64,000 bases of DNA from Channallabes apus (GCA_030522415.1 CM060115.1:11596491-11660490), one strand, 5' to 3'. Positions 21,436-34,107 are shown, counted from the first letter of the stretch. Program-made: numbers and translations. Notes: generated from the letters alone by a model not told the origin.

Positions 21436-22982
21436 GATTCCAAAAAAGTTGAGACACTAAACAAATTGTGAATAAAAACTGAATGCAATGCTGTGGAGAT
21501 GGCAAATGTCAATATTTTATTCAGAATAGAACATAGATGACAGATCAAAAGTTTAATCCGAGAAAATTTATCATTTTAAAGGAAAAATATGTTGATTCCA
21601 AATTTCACAGTGTCAACAAATCCCAAAAAGTTGGGACAAGTAGCAATAAGAGGCTGGAAAAAGTAAATTTGAGCATAACGAAGAGCTGGAAGACCAATTA
21701 ACAGTAATTAGGTTAATTGGCAACATGATTGGGTATAAAAAGAGCTTCTCAGAGTGGCAGTGTCTCTCAGAAGCCAAGATGGGTAGAGGATCACCAATTC
21801 CCACAATGTTGCGCAGAAAGATAGTGGAGCAATATCAGAAAGGTGTTACCCAGTGAAAAATTGCAAAGACTTTGCAGTTATCATCATCAACTGTGCATAA
21901 TATCATCCGAAGAGAATCTGGAACAATCTGTGTGCGTAAGGGTCAAGGGCGTAAAACCATACTGGATGCCCGTGATCTCCGGGCCCTTAAACGACACTGC
22001 ACCACAAACAGGAATGCTACTGTAAAGGAAATCACAGAATGGGCTCAGGAATACTTCCAGAAACCATTGTCAGTGAACACAATCCACCGTGCCATCCGCC
22101 GTTGCCAGCTGAAACTCTACAGTGTAAAGAAGAAGCCATTTCTAAGCAAGATCCACAAGCACAGGCGTTTTCATTGGTCCAGGGATCATTTAAAATGGAG
22201 TGTGGCAAAATGGAAGACTGTTCTGTGGTCAGACGAGTCATGATTCGAAGTTCTTTTTGGAAATGTGGGACGCCATGTCATCCGGACCAAAGAGGACAAG
22301 GACAACCCAAGTTGTTATCAACGCTCAGTTCAGAAGCCTGCATCTCTGATGGTATGGGGTTGCATGAGTGCGTGTGGCATGGGCAGCTTGCATGTCTGGA
22401 AAGGCACCATCAATGCAGAAAAATATATTCAGCTTCTAGAACAACATCTGCTCACATCCAGACGTCATCTCTTTCAGGGAAGACCCTGCATTTTTCAACA
22501 AGATAATGCCAGACCACATTCTGCATCAATCACAACATCATGGCTGCGTAGGAGAAGGATCCGGGTTCTGAAATGGCCAGTCTGCAGTCCAGATCTTTCC
22601 CCTATAGAGAACATTTGGCGCATCATAAAGAGGAAGGTGCGACAAAGAAGGCCCAAGACGATTGAACAGTTAGAGGCCTGTATTAGACAAGAATGGGAGA
22701 GCATTCCTATTTCTAAACTTGAGAAACTGGTCTCCTCGGTCCCCAGGAGATGTTGAGTGTTGTAAGAAGAAGGGGAGATGCCACACAGTGGTGAAAATGG
22801 CCTTGTCCCAACTTTTTTGGGATTTGTTGACACCATGACATTTTGATTCAGCATATTTTTCCTTTAAAATGATACATTTTCTCGGATTAAACTTTTGATC
22901 TGTCATCTATGTTCTATTCTGAATAAAATATTGACATTTGCCATCTCCACATCATTGCATTCAGTTTTTATTCACAATTTGT
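21436..22982 (+). mobile_element. second Tc1 family, decayed copy C
   Basis: Aligns along its whole length with 61169-62752 in opposite orientation. The outermost bases of both inverted repeats are missing: the left starts at GATTCCAAAAAAGTTGAG, and the right stops after TTCACAATTTGT. It cannot move. Confidence 0.92.
21779..22756 (+). pseudogene. Tc1-type transposase, second family, inactivated
   Basis: ATG at 21779 opens MGRGSPIPTMLRR. The frame is then broken by TGA at codon 26 (CGA in the sister copy), loses two codons after IIRR, has another TGA just after the first catalytic Asp (WSDES, again CGA in the sister), and ends early at TGA 22754-22756 after a 1-bp deletion. Both nonsense changes are C-to-T at CpG, typical of methylated vertebrate DNA. 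The remaining motifs [10 protein letters not shown] and SPDLSPIEN show the DD34E pattern. Older than the copy at 61488. Confidence 0.93.
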
Positions 22983-23138
22983 ACATTTTACTGTAGATAT
23001 TCTGTTCAGTTGAAACCCAATAAATTTCATTTACTTTTAAAGCATTATTTTCTTTTCAACAGTTTTATTTCTTTATATTCAGAACTCCAAATATTTAGTT
23101 TCTAGATGTCCTCTGTTCATGGTCATGAATATTATTAT

Positions 23139-23790
23139 AAAGTGTGTTCAAAGTGCAGAATAACAGAATACAGTTATGAAAGTAAAAACTCTTTCCTTTA
23201 TTCCTCTATATAATCTCCGGCTACACTAATGCACTTATTCCAGTGTTTCACTAGTGCTTTGACACCATCAAGGCTGAAAGTTTTTTCAGTATGCCAAAGT
23301 CATAATCAGACTTCTTGCTTCACGTCTGAAACACCGGCCTCCCAGGAACTCCTTCAATGGCCCAAACATGTGAAAATGGCTTGGAGTGAGGTCAGGACTG
23401 TACTGTGGATGTGGCAATAACTTCCAGCTGAGTTCTTGAAATGTTCAAATGGTGTTGGTCAATAATTGTGTGTACAGTTGACACAGGCAGATGCGTCTCT
23501 TCTTCAAGTTGGTTACAAGTTATCCAGAAGTTTTCAAAAAATCAGAGACGTCCCTCTGAAAGGTTACAGGGACGAGTGCAGTGAACTCTGAGCCACCTTA
23601 ACCAGGATCATCATTCACGGAACGTAGAGCCTCCTTTAAAATGGTTTCACAATTCCAATGTTTTATCATCATCGCCGTACTGTGCTTGAAGTCTTCTGTA
23701 AATGTCAATTGCTTTTATGCCTTCATTCACCAGAAATTCCATCATAAGTCCTGCTTTCACTTGTGGGTGCATCCTGTGCACAGAAAGTTC
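23139..23790 (-). pseudogene. mariner-type transposase remnant
   Basis: Minus strand: an N-terminal region with MEFLVNEGIKAIDIYRRLQ (from near 23750), a broken middle, then YSPDLTPSHFHMFGPLKEFLGG near 23330-23400 and a terminal segment (GTGCAGAATAACAGAATAC) at 23150. Stops and deletions are frequent. YSPDL with the following FGPLKEFLGG is characteristic of mariner (DD34D) enzymes. This is the most complete of the mariner pieces here; 6190 and 8177 are shorter relatives. Confidence 0.75.
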
Positions 23791-24767
23791 TTGTTATGAA
23801 ATGTTGTTATTTGTTGGATTTATGCAAAAATAAATAAATAAAATAAAATTAAGCATTAAACATTGGGGGGTGGGGGGGGGGGCTGTTCTTTAAAGGTCAT
23901 AACATAAAGACAAAAACATAAATTCTAACACCTTTTAAAAACCTATTTTCATAATTGTATCTTAATTTTAATGTTTTTTTAAAAAGTAGATTTTTTTTTT
24001 GAGTTTTCATTACACTTTAATGTTCAACACTTATTAAGGACAATATTTTAGTTTAGTTTTTTTATTAAGATTTTGCATATGCAAATATATGCGTATGCAA
24101 TAAGAAGATGCCTAATTTGAATCATAAATTTCATAAATTTTACTGTAGAAATACGTTAACATTAAAAATATTTTAGAAACTCAGGAATACTGTAAATATT
24201 TAAATTATAGAAACATTACAAATTAACCTATTTATAAATAGTGTTTTGCATTAAAGTGGGGAGAATATATAAATAAATAAATAAATAAATAAATAACCAG
24301 TCCTGTATCAGTTCCAGTCCGGTAAAGTCAGGTCTTAACGATCTGATTAGACTTTATCTACGAAGCGGATTAAGGAAGAGCATATATATTGTAATTACAG
24401 GTCTGGCTTTATCTTGCTTATCTGTAGAACAAACTCTAATTGGCTCCAGTCTTTTAAAGCAGCTTCAATCACACAGGATGAGCTATCTGTTAATGCTTTC
24501 TGTTGGCTTTAATTGACTCCATGTTGAAGCCTTTGGGATCATCAGTCATGTCCTGCATATTCCTTAAGTCTGCCATTAAAACCGGATTATTCGCTGTTCA
24601 AACCCTTTATTCCTAACCGCTGAAGACACTCGGGCCCCAGAGTTAGCGAACACGGCTCGTTCGTATTTACTCTAATCTATAATAAGACTCGTTGTCTGAA
24701 GCGTTTCATGTATACACCATTTTTTATTTGCTCATTTTGTTCTTCATCACTAGGAATAAATTAACAC

Positions 24768-24802
<35 letters not shown>

Positions 24803-27114
24803 AGAGAACAGTATCAGAACAGAAGGAGCAGTAAAGAGAAGTAAACTGACGGATAGAGAGAGAGAGAGAGAGAGAAAGACGTTTGACTTTTAACATTTAT
24901 TTAAATCATTATTTAGCAACTTTTTTTTTCTTTTTAAATAAATTTAGTGAGTCAAAATTTATCCGCACTCTGGCGGTAGAATTTATTTATTTCATTAAAT
25001 TATTAAAAAAATACAAACATTATTTTTTGACATAATCTCCTCGCTTTTCAATACACTTTGTATTTGCATGCTGAGTAAAACCTAACAGCTGTTTCCCTAT
25101 AAAACTGCACAGATCTGTGTCTAAAACACTGATTTTAAGCAATGAGTTTTCACTCCAAATATTGACTGTTTATTATTACTCTTTATTGCTCTTTATAGAT
25201 TCTTTTACGCAGAAATGTTTTTTGAACTGTAAGTAAAACAGTTGTTAGGTTTTACTGAGCTTGCTGGAGAATATGAGTTCTTCTGGTAACTTTATCACAC
25301 TCGCTCTTTTCTATTTTTATGCAAATCCCAGGAACGTACATTAGGTTTTTTGTTTCTATCTGAAAACTGGTCTATGTTGTACTATATTTCTTTTCTTTAC
25401 AGCCATGCATATATTCTCCTGTAATGCTATTTATTCATGAATTTTTATGTCATGTATGGAAATACTAAATGATTTTGTACATAATGATGCAGACATGATA
25501 AACATATATAACAAAATTGGTACAGCATATAATATGATGCCTAAGACTTTTGCACAGTACTGTATTGTAATTTATTTATTTATTTTTCTTGAGAAGGAAC
25601 AATAGGCAATTGCAAATCTGGCCCAACATCTTACTGTAGCTTTACAGCCATTTAAAAATGGTCGCAATTCAAGTAAAAAAAAAAAAAAAACACTTTGCTG
25701 TACCCCCGTCTTTGATCGTGCACAGACGACTGTGTAGATAGATGGCAATGATAATTACATCTTCCCTGCTTAACGATACATATCTGGGCCATAATTGGTA
25801 CAAATATAATCATCTCAACTCAATTCCTTCAATATAAATGTCCTCTGAGAAGACTTTTTTTTTTTTTCCCATGGCGATGTTAACCCCCTAAGGCACCACG
25901 TCAAATGATGGAGCAGGATTAATCAGAATCACGCTGCACTGCAGTACAGGCCAGAACATAGGCCTACGCCAGGACCAGCTGTTAACCACATCTGGCCAGA
26001 TTCTGACAACTAGTGAAATGTACGAGTGAGTGGGCATCTCATAATATTACTGCAATCAAACTCTTCTAGGTTTTAAGCCAGGAGGTCTCTGAACATGCTG
26101 AGAAATTCCAACCGGCTGAACGGACTGCTGTTGCTAGAACACTTGCAGGAACTCGCTCACACCACCGCTTCGTTCTGTTGGCTGCTGGGAAGCCGATGAT
26201 GAAGTGAACTTCCGTCGATGTTGATCAGTCAAAGGTCCGGATCCAGGTAGCTGATGCCGGTGGTGAGGAAGACCAACTTGGGAAGTATGTCGACTGTCTG
26301 TACGATAAAGCCTGGCATTTTGAGTGCATATTGGAAATCTCGGAGGAACGCCATGATGTGAATAAAGCGGACTTTTAAAGTGACTAAGAGACAAATGTTG
26401 GATTCCAGTGCAACATATCGTCTGTTTCATTAGTGTACCAGACATCTATGTCTTCCGTTTCATTAGGGTGTGCAGGGACACTGCATGCAAGGATATTCCA
26501 ATCTTTCACCCTCTGATGCAGAGAAAATCAAAGGAAACTTTCAAAAGTAGTGACTTTGACAAAAGTCGACATGAAGAGACTGAAGGAAATCTGAGAAATG
26601 TTAAAGTCAGTGTCAATTTTTTCATTGTTCCTGGTGCAATATTCTCACTTTAATAAAATCTTTTTGGTGTAAGACAACTTTCAAGAGAGGTAGAGTGTCA
26701 CAGGATTCCCCCCTTACAGTACTAATTATCTTTATCATTGTTGTATGAACTTAATATGGGGTTAGTTATTTTACATATTTTACTATTTGTTTACTGAAAA
26801 AACAACAAAAAGACATTTTCTTCTTATGGGATGTTTATATTGAAGGAATTGAGTTGGTATGATTAAATGTGCACCAATTATGGTCAATAAATCTATCTTT
26901 ATGTGGTGTAAAGCGTTATCATTGCTGTCAATCTACACAGTCATCCTTGCCATCAAAGATGGTGGTGCGGCAGTTTTTTTTGACTTGCGCTCATTTAAAG
27001 ATGGCTACAGTATATACTGTATCTGAGATATAATGTTAAATGTGGCTAATTTAGCATTTACCTATAGTGTCTTCCCCAAGTTACTATAATACACTAAAAC
27101 ATTGACTCATGGGG
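23791..27114. other. unique AT-rich sequence, no gene recognised
   Basis: Holds a G-run near 23866-23881, (AAAT)n near 24267-24295, (GT)n at 24771-24801, (GA)n near 24856-24876 and several poly(A/T) runs. 24300-24680 is compositionally balanced and may be conserved non-coding DNA. 25535-25564 ends CCTAAGACTTTTGCACAGTACTG-TA, a Tc1-type right terminus with no partner seen. Confidence 0.5.
25535..25562. mobile_element. isolated Tc1-type right terminus
   Basis: GCCTAAGACTTTTGCACAGTACTG followed by TA is the reverse complement of an end starting CAGTACTGTGCAAAAG, closely related to the end at 3192. The left end is not found. Confidence 0.45.
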
Positions 27115-27450
27115 TTCCCCTAGAGGTGCAGTGGTAAAGTTCTCACCTTATCATTCATGAGTGCTGTAGCCTCTGAGGGCCTGGATATAGCTGTCTAGAC
27201 AAGTTCTCTCAGAGGAGGCTCTAATATTAATCGCGGCCAATCACGGGCATCGCGCAATCATAAGTATTGGATAGCGCTGTCCTACAGTCATTAGTCAGAT
27301 AGCGCAGTCATTGGCTGGTGTGGTTCAGGGGAATTCTTCAGTCCTCCCTGGCTTGTCATAGTAGCCTTTATGCGGGAGTGCCCTAATGACAGATGGGAAT
27401 TGGACACGACTAGATTTTGGAGAAAACCCCCTCCATTAAAAAAATTATAA
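27115..27450 (+). repeat. second SINE family (CCAATCACGGGCATC core), + copy
   Basis: Shares GTGCTGTAGCCTC, GGCCAATCACGGGCATC, GGATAGCGCTGTCCT and TGGGAATTGGACACGACTAG with the reverse-oriented copy at 53008-53400, in the same order. The head (GGTGCAGTGGTAAAG) is tRNA-like. A-rich tail after CCCCCTCCATTAAAA. Confidence 0.75.
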
Positions 27451-28159
27451 TAATAATTAAATAAATACATAAATAAAAAAATAAATACCTGAATAAAAAA
27501 ATACATTAAATTAAATAAACAATGACAGCCCAATGGTCAACATCTCAGATATCAGAATCTGGAAAACATGCGAAAGAGTTAGCCAGGGTATCAATTTTAT
27601 ATTCTGCTTTCTATCCTGTTTAAAAATTAAGAAAACACTCACAAATCATTGAGGCAATTTGTTAATGCAAAAAAGGTGAAATTAACAGGGTCAATTTTTG
27701 TACAATGAAAATTTTCATTTTTTCTCCTATTTTTACTATAAGATTTATTTGATTACAGCACACAATGTGGTGACCAGTTCATATGTAAAAATGATTCCTC
27801 GTGCTCCCAGACGCATTCTTTGACAATACCAGTTCTGAAAGTCTCAGCAACAAATTCTATTCCAGTTCTATTCCAGTTTCATTCCAGGCCTCAGACTATA
27901 AAAGAGTGGTTCTGGTTGATACTGTACTGTATATACTGTATGGTTTTAAAGCGTAAACAAATGGAATAATAATTCCGTAATTATAAAAACAAAGAATCAG
28001 CCTGTGTAAGTTTGAAAGTTTTTTTTTTTTTTAAGTATAAGGGACTCTCTACACTTATTCACTTACCTACTTATTCAACTTTTTTTTTTTTATTGTTTTC
28101 TTGAGTGCACATAAACACGTGTATAAATGCAAGAATGAACTATTGAGTAAATGGCACAG
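27451..28159. other. unique sequence with a Tc1 scrap and scars
   Basis: 27750-27810 repeats ACAGCACACAATGTGGTG and ATGATTCCTCGTGCT, matching the Tc1 remnant at 47650. A compound TACTGTACTGTA lies at 27920-27931, with another TACTGTA at 27934. No gene. Confidence 0.5.
27920..27931. other. compound scar TACTGTACTGTA
   Basis: Two overlapping units, followed at 27934-27940 by a third TACTGTA. Confidence 0.45.
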
Positions 28160-28615
28160 TTATTTTTATTATTTATTTATATTAAACTATAATATAAATA
28201 TAATATGTTTATATTATTTATTTATATATAATATTATATAAAAAATTATTTATATTAAACTATATATAATATAAATATAAACTATATATAATATTATATT
28301 AAAATTATTTATATTAAACTATAATATAAATATAATATGTTTATATTATTTATTTATATATACTATTATATTAAAATTATTTATATTAAACTATATATAA
28401 TATAAATATAAACTATATATAATATTATATATAGTTTATATTTATATATAAATAATATATAACTATATATAATATAAATATAAACTATATTTAATATTAT
28501 ATTAAAATTATTTATATTAAACTATAATATAAATATAATATGTTTATATTATTTATTTATATATATAATATTATATTAAAAGTATATATTTAATTTATTT
28601 ATATTTATTTTAATA
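28160..28615. repeat. AT-only satellite-like array with inverted segments
   Basis: Almost pure A/T. The word TTATATTAAACTATAATATA recurs three times (near 28178, 28309 and 28509) with TATATAATATAAATATAAAC between. Several segments are inverted (AATATTATATATAGTTTATA near 28423-28441). Likely to form cruciforms and to be unstable in cloning or assembly. Confidence 0.85.
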
Positions 28616-29864
28616 TCCAAATGCTGTTCCTAATGGGACCTTCCTGTTTTATCCTGGTTTGGGATCGACAGTGCATCCAGTGACTTGATTTTGTATATTT
28701 ACTAGGAAACGAACCCGAAACTTCCACAAGCCAGGCGACACACCTCGCACTGAGCCACTGTTGCCTGAATCATTGAGTAAATAAATTTATTGAACAAATT
28801 TATTATAAACCTTATTATAGTATTACAGTATAAAAATCCTTTCCCGTAGCTCATGGTTATATTCGTGGTAGTTGATGTTGCAGCAATTAATGTTGGAAAC
28901 TAAATTGCACACTTTGAGGTTTGGAGCGTTTTACTTCAAACATCTGGGAAATAAAATAAAATAAAAACAGTGTTTTTTCTTTCTTTTTTTACTTTCCCTG
29001 CAGCGATTTGAAGAACTTCGGTTTAAAACCCTGTTCCTCTTGAAACTTTTAATTCCTCCACTCTCATTTATTACGCCGTACACTTCAGTCACTCATTTAT
29101 TGTTTTTATATACACCATATGCACGACTCTGTGCATCTTCCCTAGGCAGCAACAATGTGCTTCTTCTCCCATTGTTTGTTTAAATACTGTTTTTTTTTAT
29201 TGCGATGACGATAATAGCGATAAGTTTATAATCTACAGTATACGGCAAAGCTCCCATCTGTTCCCTCAGACCCGTAGTTTAACTATTATCTATTCAGCTA
29301 TTTTTCCAAGTGCTGAGGTGGATATGGAAAAAAAGAAGAAAGAAAGAAAGAATGAAAAAGTAAAGCGCAATTAGAAGTTCAGTTAACAAGTCGCTTAATT
29401 GAAAAGGAAATGCTTTTTCTCTTCCATTAACTTTTGTGCTTACTTTCAGGTTTGCGCGCAGGAAAGGCAAATGTTTATTTCTAGCTCTTCCTGTCAAACT
29501 CGTCACGCTGTAACGGCTTTGAATAATCACTGGCTTGATACGATTGAAGAGTGTGACGTTCTTAAATAATAATTATTTTGTAATCGTTGGCAAAGACAAG
29601 AGGAATAAGAACTGCATTGAAAATAATCAACGACATCCATAGTGGTGGGGGACTGTATAACTTGAGTAATTTCTTATGTGCAGTAATTAAAAAAAATCAC
29701 TCCTTTTTGACAAGGTACAAATGATTACAAAACTTTATGGATGTTTCTTTTTTAATTCATTTATAGTAACATTTACCGAAACAAATTTAGCACCCATGGT
29801 ATTTTTACTTACAGCAGCTTTAAACATTATTAATATCGTCTGTTTTTTTTTTTTTTTGGTCATT
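28616..29864. other. unique sequence, possible conserved non-coding block
   Basis: No gene recognised. 29360-29560 has balanced composition with CAATTA and TTAATTG-like words, which would suit a conserved enhancer; this is impression only. Confidence 0.4.
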
Positions 29865-29876
29865 TGAAGTTAATAC

Positions 29877-30246
29877 GTGGCGCGGTGGTGTAGTGGTTAG
29901 CACTATCGCCTTGCACCGCCAGGGTCTGGGTTCGATTCCCCGGCCAGGCTCGATTCCCGTCTCTGTGTGCATGGAGTTTGCATGTTCTCCCCGTGCTTGG
30001 TGGGTTTCCTCCGGGTTCTCCGGTTTCCTCCCACAGTCCAAAGATATGCAGGTTAGGCTAATTGACATTCCAAATTGCCCGTAGTGTGTGATTGGGTGTG
30101 TGAGTGTGTGTATGTGTGTGTGCCCTGCGATGGATTGGCACCCTGTCCAGGGTGTACCCCGCCTTGTGCCCTAAGTTTCCTGGGATAGGCTCCAGGTCCC
30201 CCGCGACCCTGTATATAAGGATAAAGCGGCACAGAAAATGAATGAA
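29877..30246 (+). repeat. young full-length SINE, 12-bp duplication
   Basis: TGAAGTTAATAC at 29865-29876 recurs at 30247-30258. Complete from GGCGCGGTGGTGTAGTGG through a (TG)n stretch to GGATAAAGCGGCACAGAAAA and the AATG tail. A second box B-like TCGATTCCC follows the first, a feature shared with 54702, 56218 and 59435, so they form one young subfamily. Confidence 0.93.
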
Positions 30247-30258
30247 TGAAGTTAATAC

Positions 30259-31139
30259 AAGAAAAAAAACAGAGCTAACAAAATCGAAAAATGTAAAAAA
30301 TAAATAAATAATAAACTGTCCTGATGATGTTGGAAAATATTAATTCTCACTTTGACCTCTAAATGTTAGCGCTGGGACTGGAGACTCTTTCCATAAAATA
30401 AACATCGTCTGATTTACCTTTTTTTTTTTTATCTGTTCATGTGACAAACCATTATGTCCCAGAATAAGCACTTTTTAAATCTCTCTTTGCTGGATGACAC
30501 TTAGAGATCTTGACACAGATTGGAGAATTCAGCAGCACAGTTACCCGTGTAAGAATTATAAGCACGAGAGTAATAAGTTAACACATTTTCCCCCCATGAA
30601 TCTGCAGTTTGACGTCACGTCGCTCTGCGGAGTGACATTGAGCCACTTAGGAAACAGGACATCAGGTGAATTCTAATGTCACAAATGCCCTTTTGTAAAA
30701 ATATGCATGGCATGGAGCACAGTGTGTGTGTGTGTGTGTGTGTGTGAGAAGTGTGTGCATTTAACTTGAAGCCGTGCGCCTGACATAGAAACGATAGTTA
30801 TAGATAAAAAAAACTACACGTCTCTTATTGCATGAATCAATGCATAATTTTTCTTTTAACCTTTATATGTCTTTTCATACGGATATATTATCACTGGCAT
30901 ATTTGCTCGCTGAAGTGAACTGCTGTCATATTCAACAGCTTCGTTTGTGAACGCAATTCTCTGCTCATTTCTAATCAGGTTAGTTGTATTATAGGATTTT
31001 GCTGTATTACTGTATTACCTGCTGCTGATATTTTCACAGAGCACACTTTGCAGTCTCCTTTGGAATGATGAGAGGCGTTCGAGTCACACTGGGACTTTTT
31101 TTGTATTCTGGGGGATGAAGGCATACAACTGATCATCAT
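30259..31139. other. unique sequence, no gene recognised
   Basis: (GT)n lies at about 30720-30747. 30480-30690 is balanced in composition and contains a perfect TGACGTCA palindrome near 30612, a CRE-type site; whether it is functional is unknown. Confidence 0.4.
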
Positions 31140-31460
31140 ATATACCGAGTTATCCTGTATAAAGGGGTCACAAGGGTGCTGGAGCCTATCCCAGGGCACA
31201 AGATACACCATGGAGGAGGTGCTAATCCATGCAGGGCACACACACTCACACACACACACACAATACGGGCAATTTGGGAACAGCAATTAGCCTAATCTGC
31301 ATGTCTTTGGATTGTGGGAGGAAATGGATTACCTGGAGGAAACGTACCAAGCACAGGGAGAACATACAGTACAAACTCCATGCACACAGACCCTGAGGCG
31401 GGATTCGAACCCGAACCCTGAAGGTGCAAGGCAACACTGCTACCACTATGCCACCTGGTG
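31140..31460 (-). repeat. SINE, diverged, with scar
   Basis: Reverse-oriented member with GGATTCGAACCCG (box B complement) and GGTGCAAGGC. It contains TACAGTA at 31365-31371, where all other copies read CATGCAAACTCC. Confidence 0.85.
31365..31371. other. putative excision scar TACAGTA in a SINE
   Basis: The family reads GAGAACATGCAAACTCC; this copy reads GAGAACATACAGTACAAACTCC. One G-to-A change would make the TA target, then CAGTA is inserted. Confidence 0.6.
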
Positions 31461-31544
31461 AGATTCCCCCCACCTTGAGTGAGTTTTCCCCCCACCTTAA
31501 TGCGGGACAATACGGATGGATAGTTTTATATACAGTATATAAAT

Positions 31545-31640
31545 AAAGAAATACATGGAGTTTTTACTCTCGTAACACTCTGTTCTCTTATTCTGCACAA
31601 TCAAAAGTTCCCAGTTTGAATTGAACACCCCTCGTAAAAA
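31545..31640 (-). mobile_element. mariner terminal fragment
   Basis: On the minus strand it reads CGAGGGGTGTTCAATTC, then CTTTTGATTGTGCAGAATAAGAG, matching the ends at 6190 and 8177. No transposase attached. Confidence 0.5.
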
Positions 31641-31981
31641 AGAACATGGTTAAACAAGCTACTGTATCACTGTCATTTTAATACAGTACACATACAGTAG
31701 TTGCATGTGTATTATTGTGCTGATGTGTACTAAGCTTTATTTCACTTTCAAGCCTTACAAACAATATCCAGCCAATAGCTAAAAAATATATATAATTAAG
31801 TTATATAATAGTCTGCGTTTGTTTAGGTCAAGTATACTGTAAGTATAAATTATTTGACCACTTGAAAACACAATGATATGACACTCATCACAAAATAATA
31901 TACCGAGCAGCTCTGGCAAAAGGGAAAATACTCAGCTTTTAGCACCAAGTAATTTAAACTCATTTGCTTTTCAAAAAAAAA

Positions 31982-32040
<59 letters not shown>

Positions 32041-32374
32041 TAAAATGACCTCTTTTTCCTCAGCATAATCCTTCCACAGCTTACTGTGAGATTTCTCAGA
32101 TATTTAGGCGTTGTCGAATAATAATAATGAGTAGGCATGACTTTTTGGGTCGTGGGTTTCGCCTCGCTGAACACGACACCACTGGAAACAGATTGCCTGT
32201 TGCCATGGCAATGCAACACCAAAAAATCCATAAAGGAGTCAGATTTTTTTTTTTTTCAGGCCGTACATGATTTTCACAAGTCCAGTGTAATATTTAAAGA
32301 ACGCAGCTTTTAACTTGTTTGTCCACTGGACGGCCACTTTATTAGAAACAATATTTTATCGGGTCCTCTTCCAA
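31641..32374. other. unique sequence with (TA)n, no gene recognised
   Basis: (TA)n lies at about 31986-32030. TACAGTA or TACTGTA is dense (four in 200 bases near 31660-31850). Confidence 0.5.
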
Positions 32375-32812
32375 ACTGACTACAGTACTTAAGTGCAATA
32401 TTTCACATTACTCGAGTACTTTTATTACTGGATTATTACTCCACTACATCCTACAGTAAATATCTGTACTTTCTACTTCACTACATTTCTACATGGAGGT
32501 ATGTTACATAACCAGAGTGGCATGTGGAAGTTGAAGCAGTGATATCATCCCTTTCTGACTATTATGCATAATTGCATGATCTGACTTCCCTCTATGAAAC
32601 GCTTAATCGTGTAGCAGGTGTTTGAGATCAGAAGTGAAAACTTTATCATTTATCATGTTAAGGATACTATGAACTAATACAAGCTCAGTACTTTTGATAC
32701 TTAAGTAAATTTGAAGGTAGGTACTTTTGTGATTAACTACAAATGTAAAGTGAGGACTTTTACATTTTACAAGTAATATTTCACTTATTTTTACTCACCC
32801 ACCTTTGATTGA
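32375..32812. mobile_element. hAT-like non-autonomous remnant
   Basis: Rich in GAGTACTTTTA and TACTTAAGTA words, ending TTTTACTCACCCACCTTTGA, which resembles hAT-type termini. 32440-32600 aligns with 39215-39400. Confidence 0.55.
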
Positions 32813-33664
32813 CAGTTAGACTCAAAACTATAAATTTAATCTTTGAATAAAATAGACAAAAAATTATGATGAATTAAAAAATTCATATGAGACTCTAAAA
32901 TAACTATAAGATACGTAAAAATTTTTTTTTAAACATATTGCAGCTTTAAGTGGGAACAAATAGTCATACTGTATATGGACCAAATGTTCATTTTAAAAAT
33001 TGTTCTCAGGCTCCAGAGGTTACATGGTGTACAAGTGAATCACTTTTTTAACCATTACAAAGGAGAAAATCAAAGCAAACAAATAAATTTAATTTCATAC
33101 CACCAATATGATGTGTACAGTCTAGTCTATAAGGTTAGACTAATCTTAACTCTATTTTGAAGCATATTTAGTCGGAATATTTAACAAAACTCAAACGAAA
33201 AACAAAAAAAACTCAACTCCCAGAACCCACCAAAATGATTCCTTTTGCTATTATTTTTACTTTCCAGCTCATAATTATACCGCCTTTTTATTTAAACTGT
33301 TTAAGTCCTGTGAAAAACATTATTCCATACAGAAGGTACAGCTACAGTACTGTATATCTGCCTAAACTGCTACAGTACATACTCAGATCCGACATAACCA
33401 CAGGCAGGTGAAGTGGATTACGTTGATTATCTCATTACATTGACACCTGTCAAGAGGTGAGATATATTTGGCAGCGAGTGAACGGTCAGGTCTCAGAGTT
33501 GATTTGTTGGAAGCAGGAGTCATGAAATGAAGGTTTATTTTTTGCTTTGCAGCCAGAAATGTCACACTCCTCAAACTCATTTTTACTTACCTTGAGTCTG
33601 AGTTAGATTTGAGTTTGTTAGCAAGCTTTATACTGTACCATTAACAATCTGTCCTTAGGTTAAA
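32813..33664. other. unique sequence, no gene recognised
   Basis: AT-rich. Contains the compound TACAGTACTGTA at 33343-33354. No coding signal. Confidence 0.5.
33343..33354. other. compound scar TACAGTACTGTA
   Basis: A CAG and a CTG footprint share the middle TA, as expected if two events used the same or the newly made TA in opposite orientation. Confidence 0.5.
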
Positions 33665-33735
33665 CTTGAAATCGAACCCAGAACCTTGAGGTGCAGGGCT
33701 ACAGTGCTAACCACTAAGCCACCGTGCCACCATGT
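33665..33735 (-). repeat. SINE head fragment
   Basis: Only the tRNA-like part: AATCGAACCCAGAACC, GGTGCAGGGC, CAGTGCTAACCACTAAGCCA. Confidence 0.65.
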
Positions 33736-34054
33736 GCTGATCACAGGAAGGTATAAAAAATATAGGTAAATAAAAAATACTGAGAAGTGGCTGAGGTTTG
33801 ATTTATGGTAATCTACTGTAGGACTGTTTTTTTTTTTTCCAGACCAGTAGGCCTTAAATAAACTGACTATAGCATCAACTACTGTATAATGCATCTCACT
33901 CTGGCAAGCAAATATTTATCATTCATCCTATAATGTTAGATAACCTATAGATCATGACAGCTATAGTTAGATGAAGTTAACTGCCTGGTTCTTAATTTTT
34001 CATTTCAAAATAACATGTACTGTAGGTATAAAGGAAAGGAAATAATCAGGAATG

Positions 34055-34107
<53 letters not shown>

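Noticed and set aside
22018..22024. TACTGTA in Tc1 copy C as a scar
   Set aside because: Copy D has the same heptamer at the same place (near 62158) in a coding position, so it is ancestral.
23396..23402. TACTGTG in the mariner remnant as a scar
   Set aside because: Only TACTGTG is present and the alignment with the other mariner copies is ambiguous.
32452..32458. TACAGTA in the hAT-like copy as a scar
   Set aside because: The sister copy has TACAGCA with no length difference, so it is inherited sequence.
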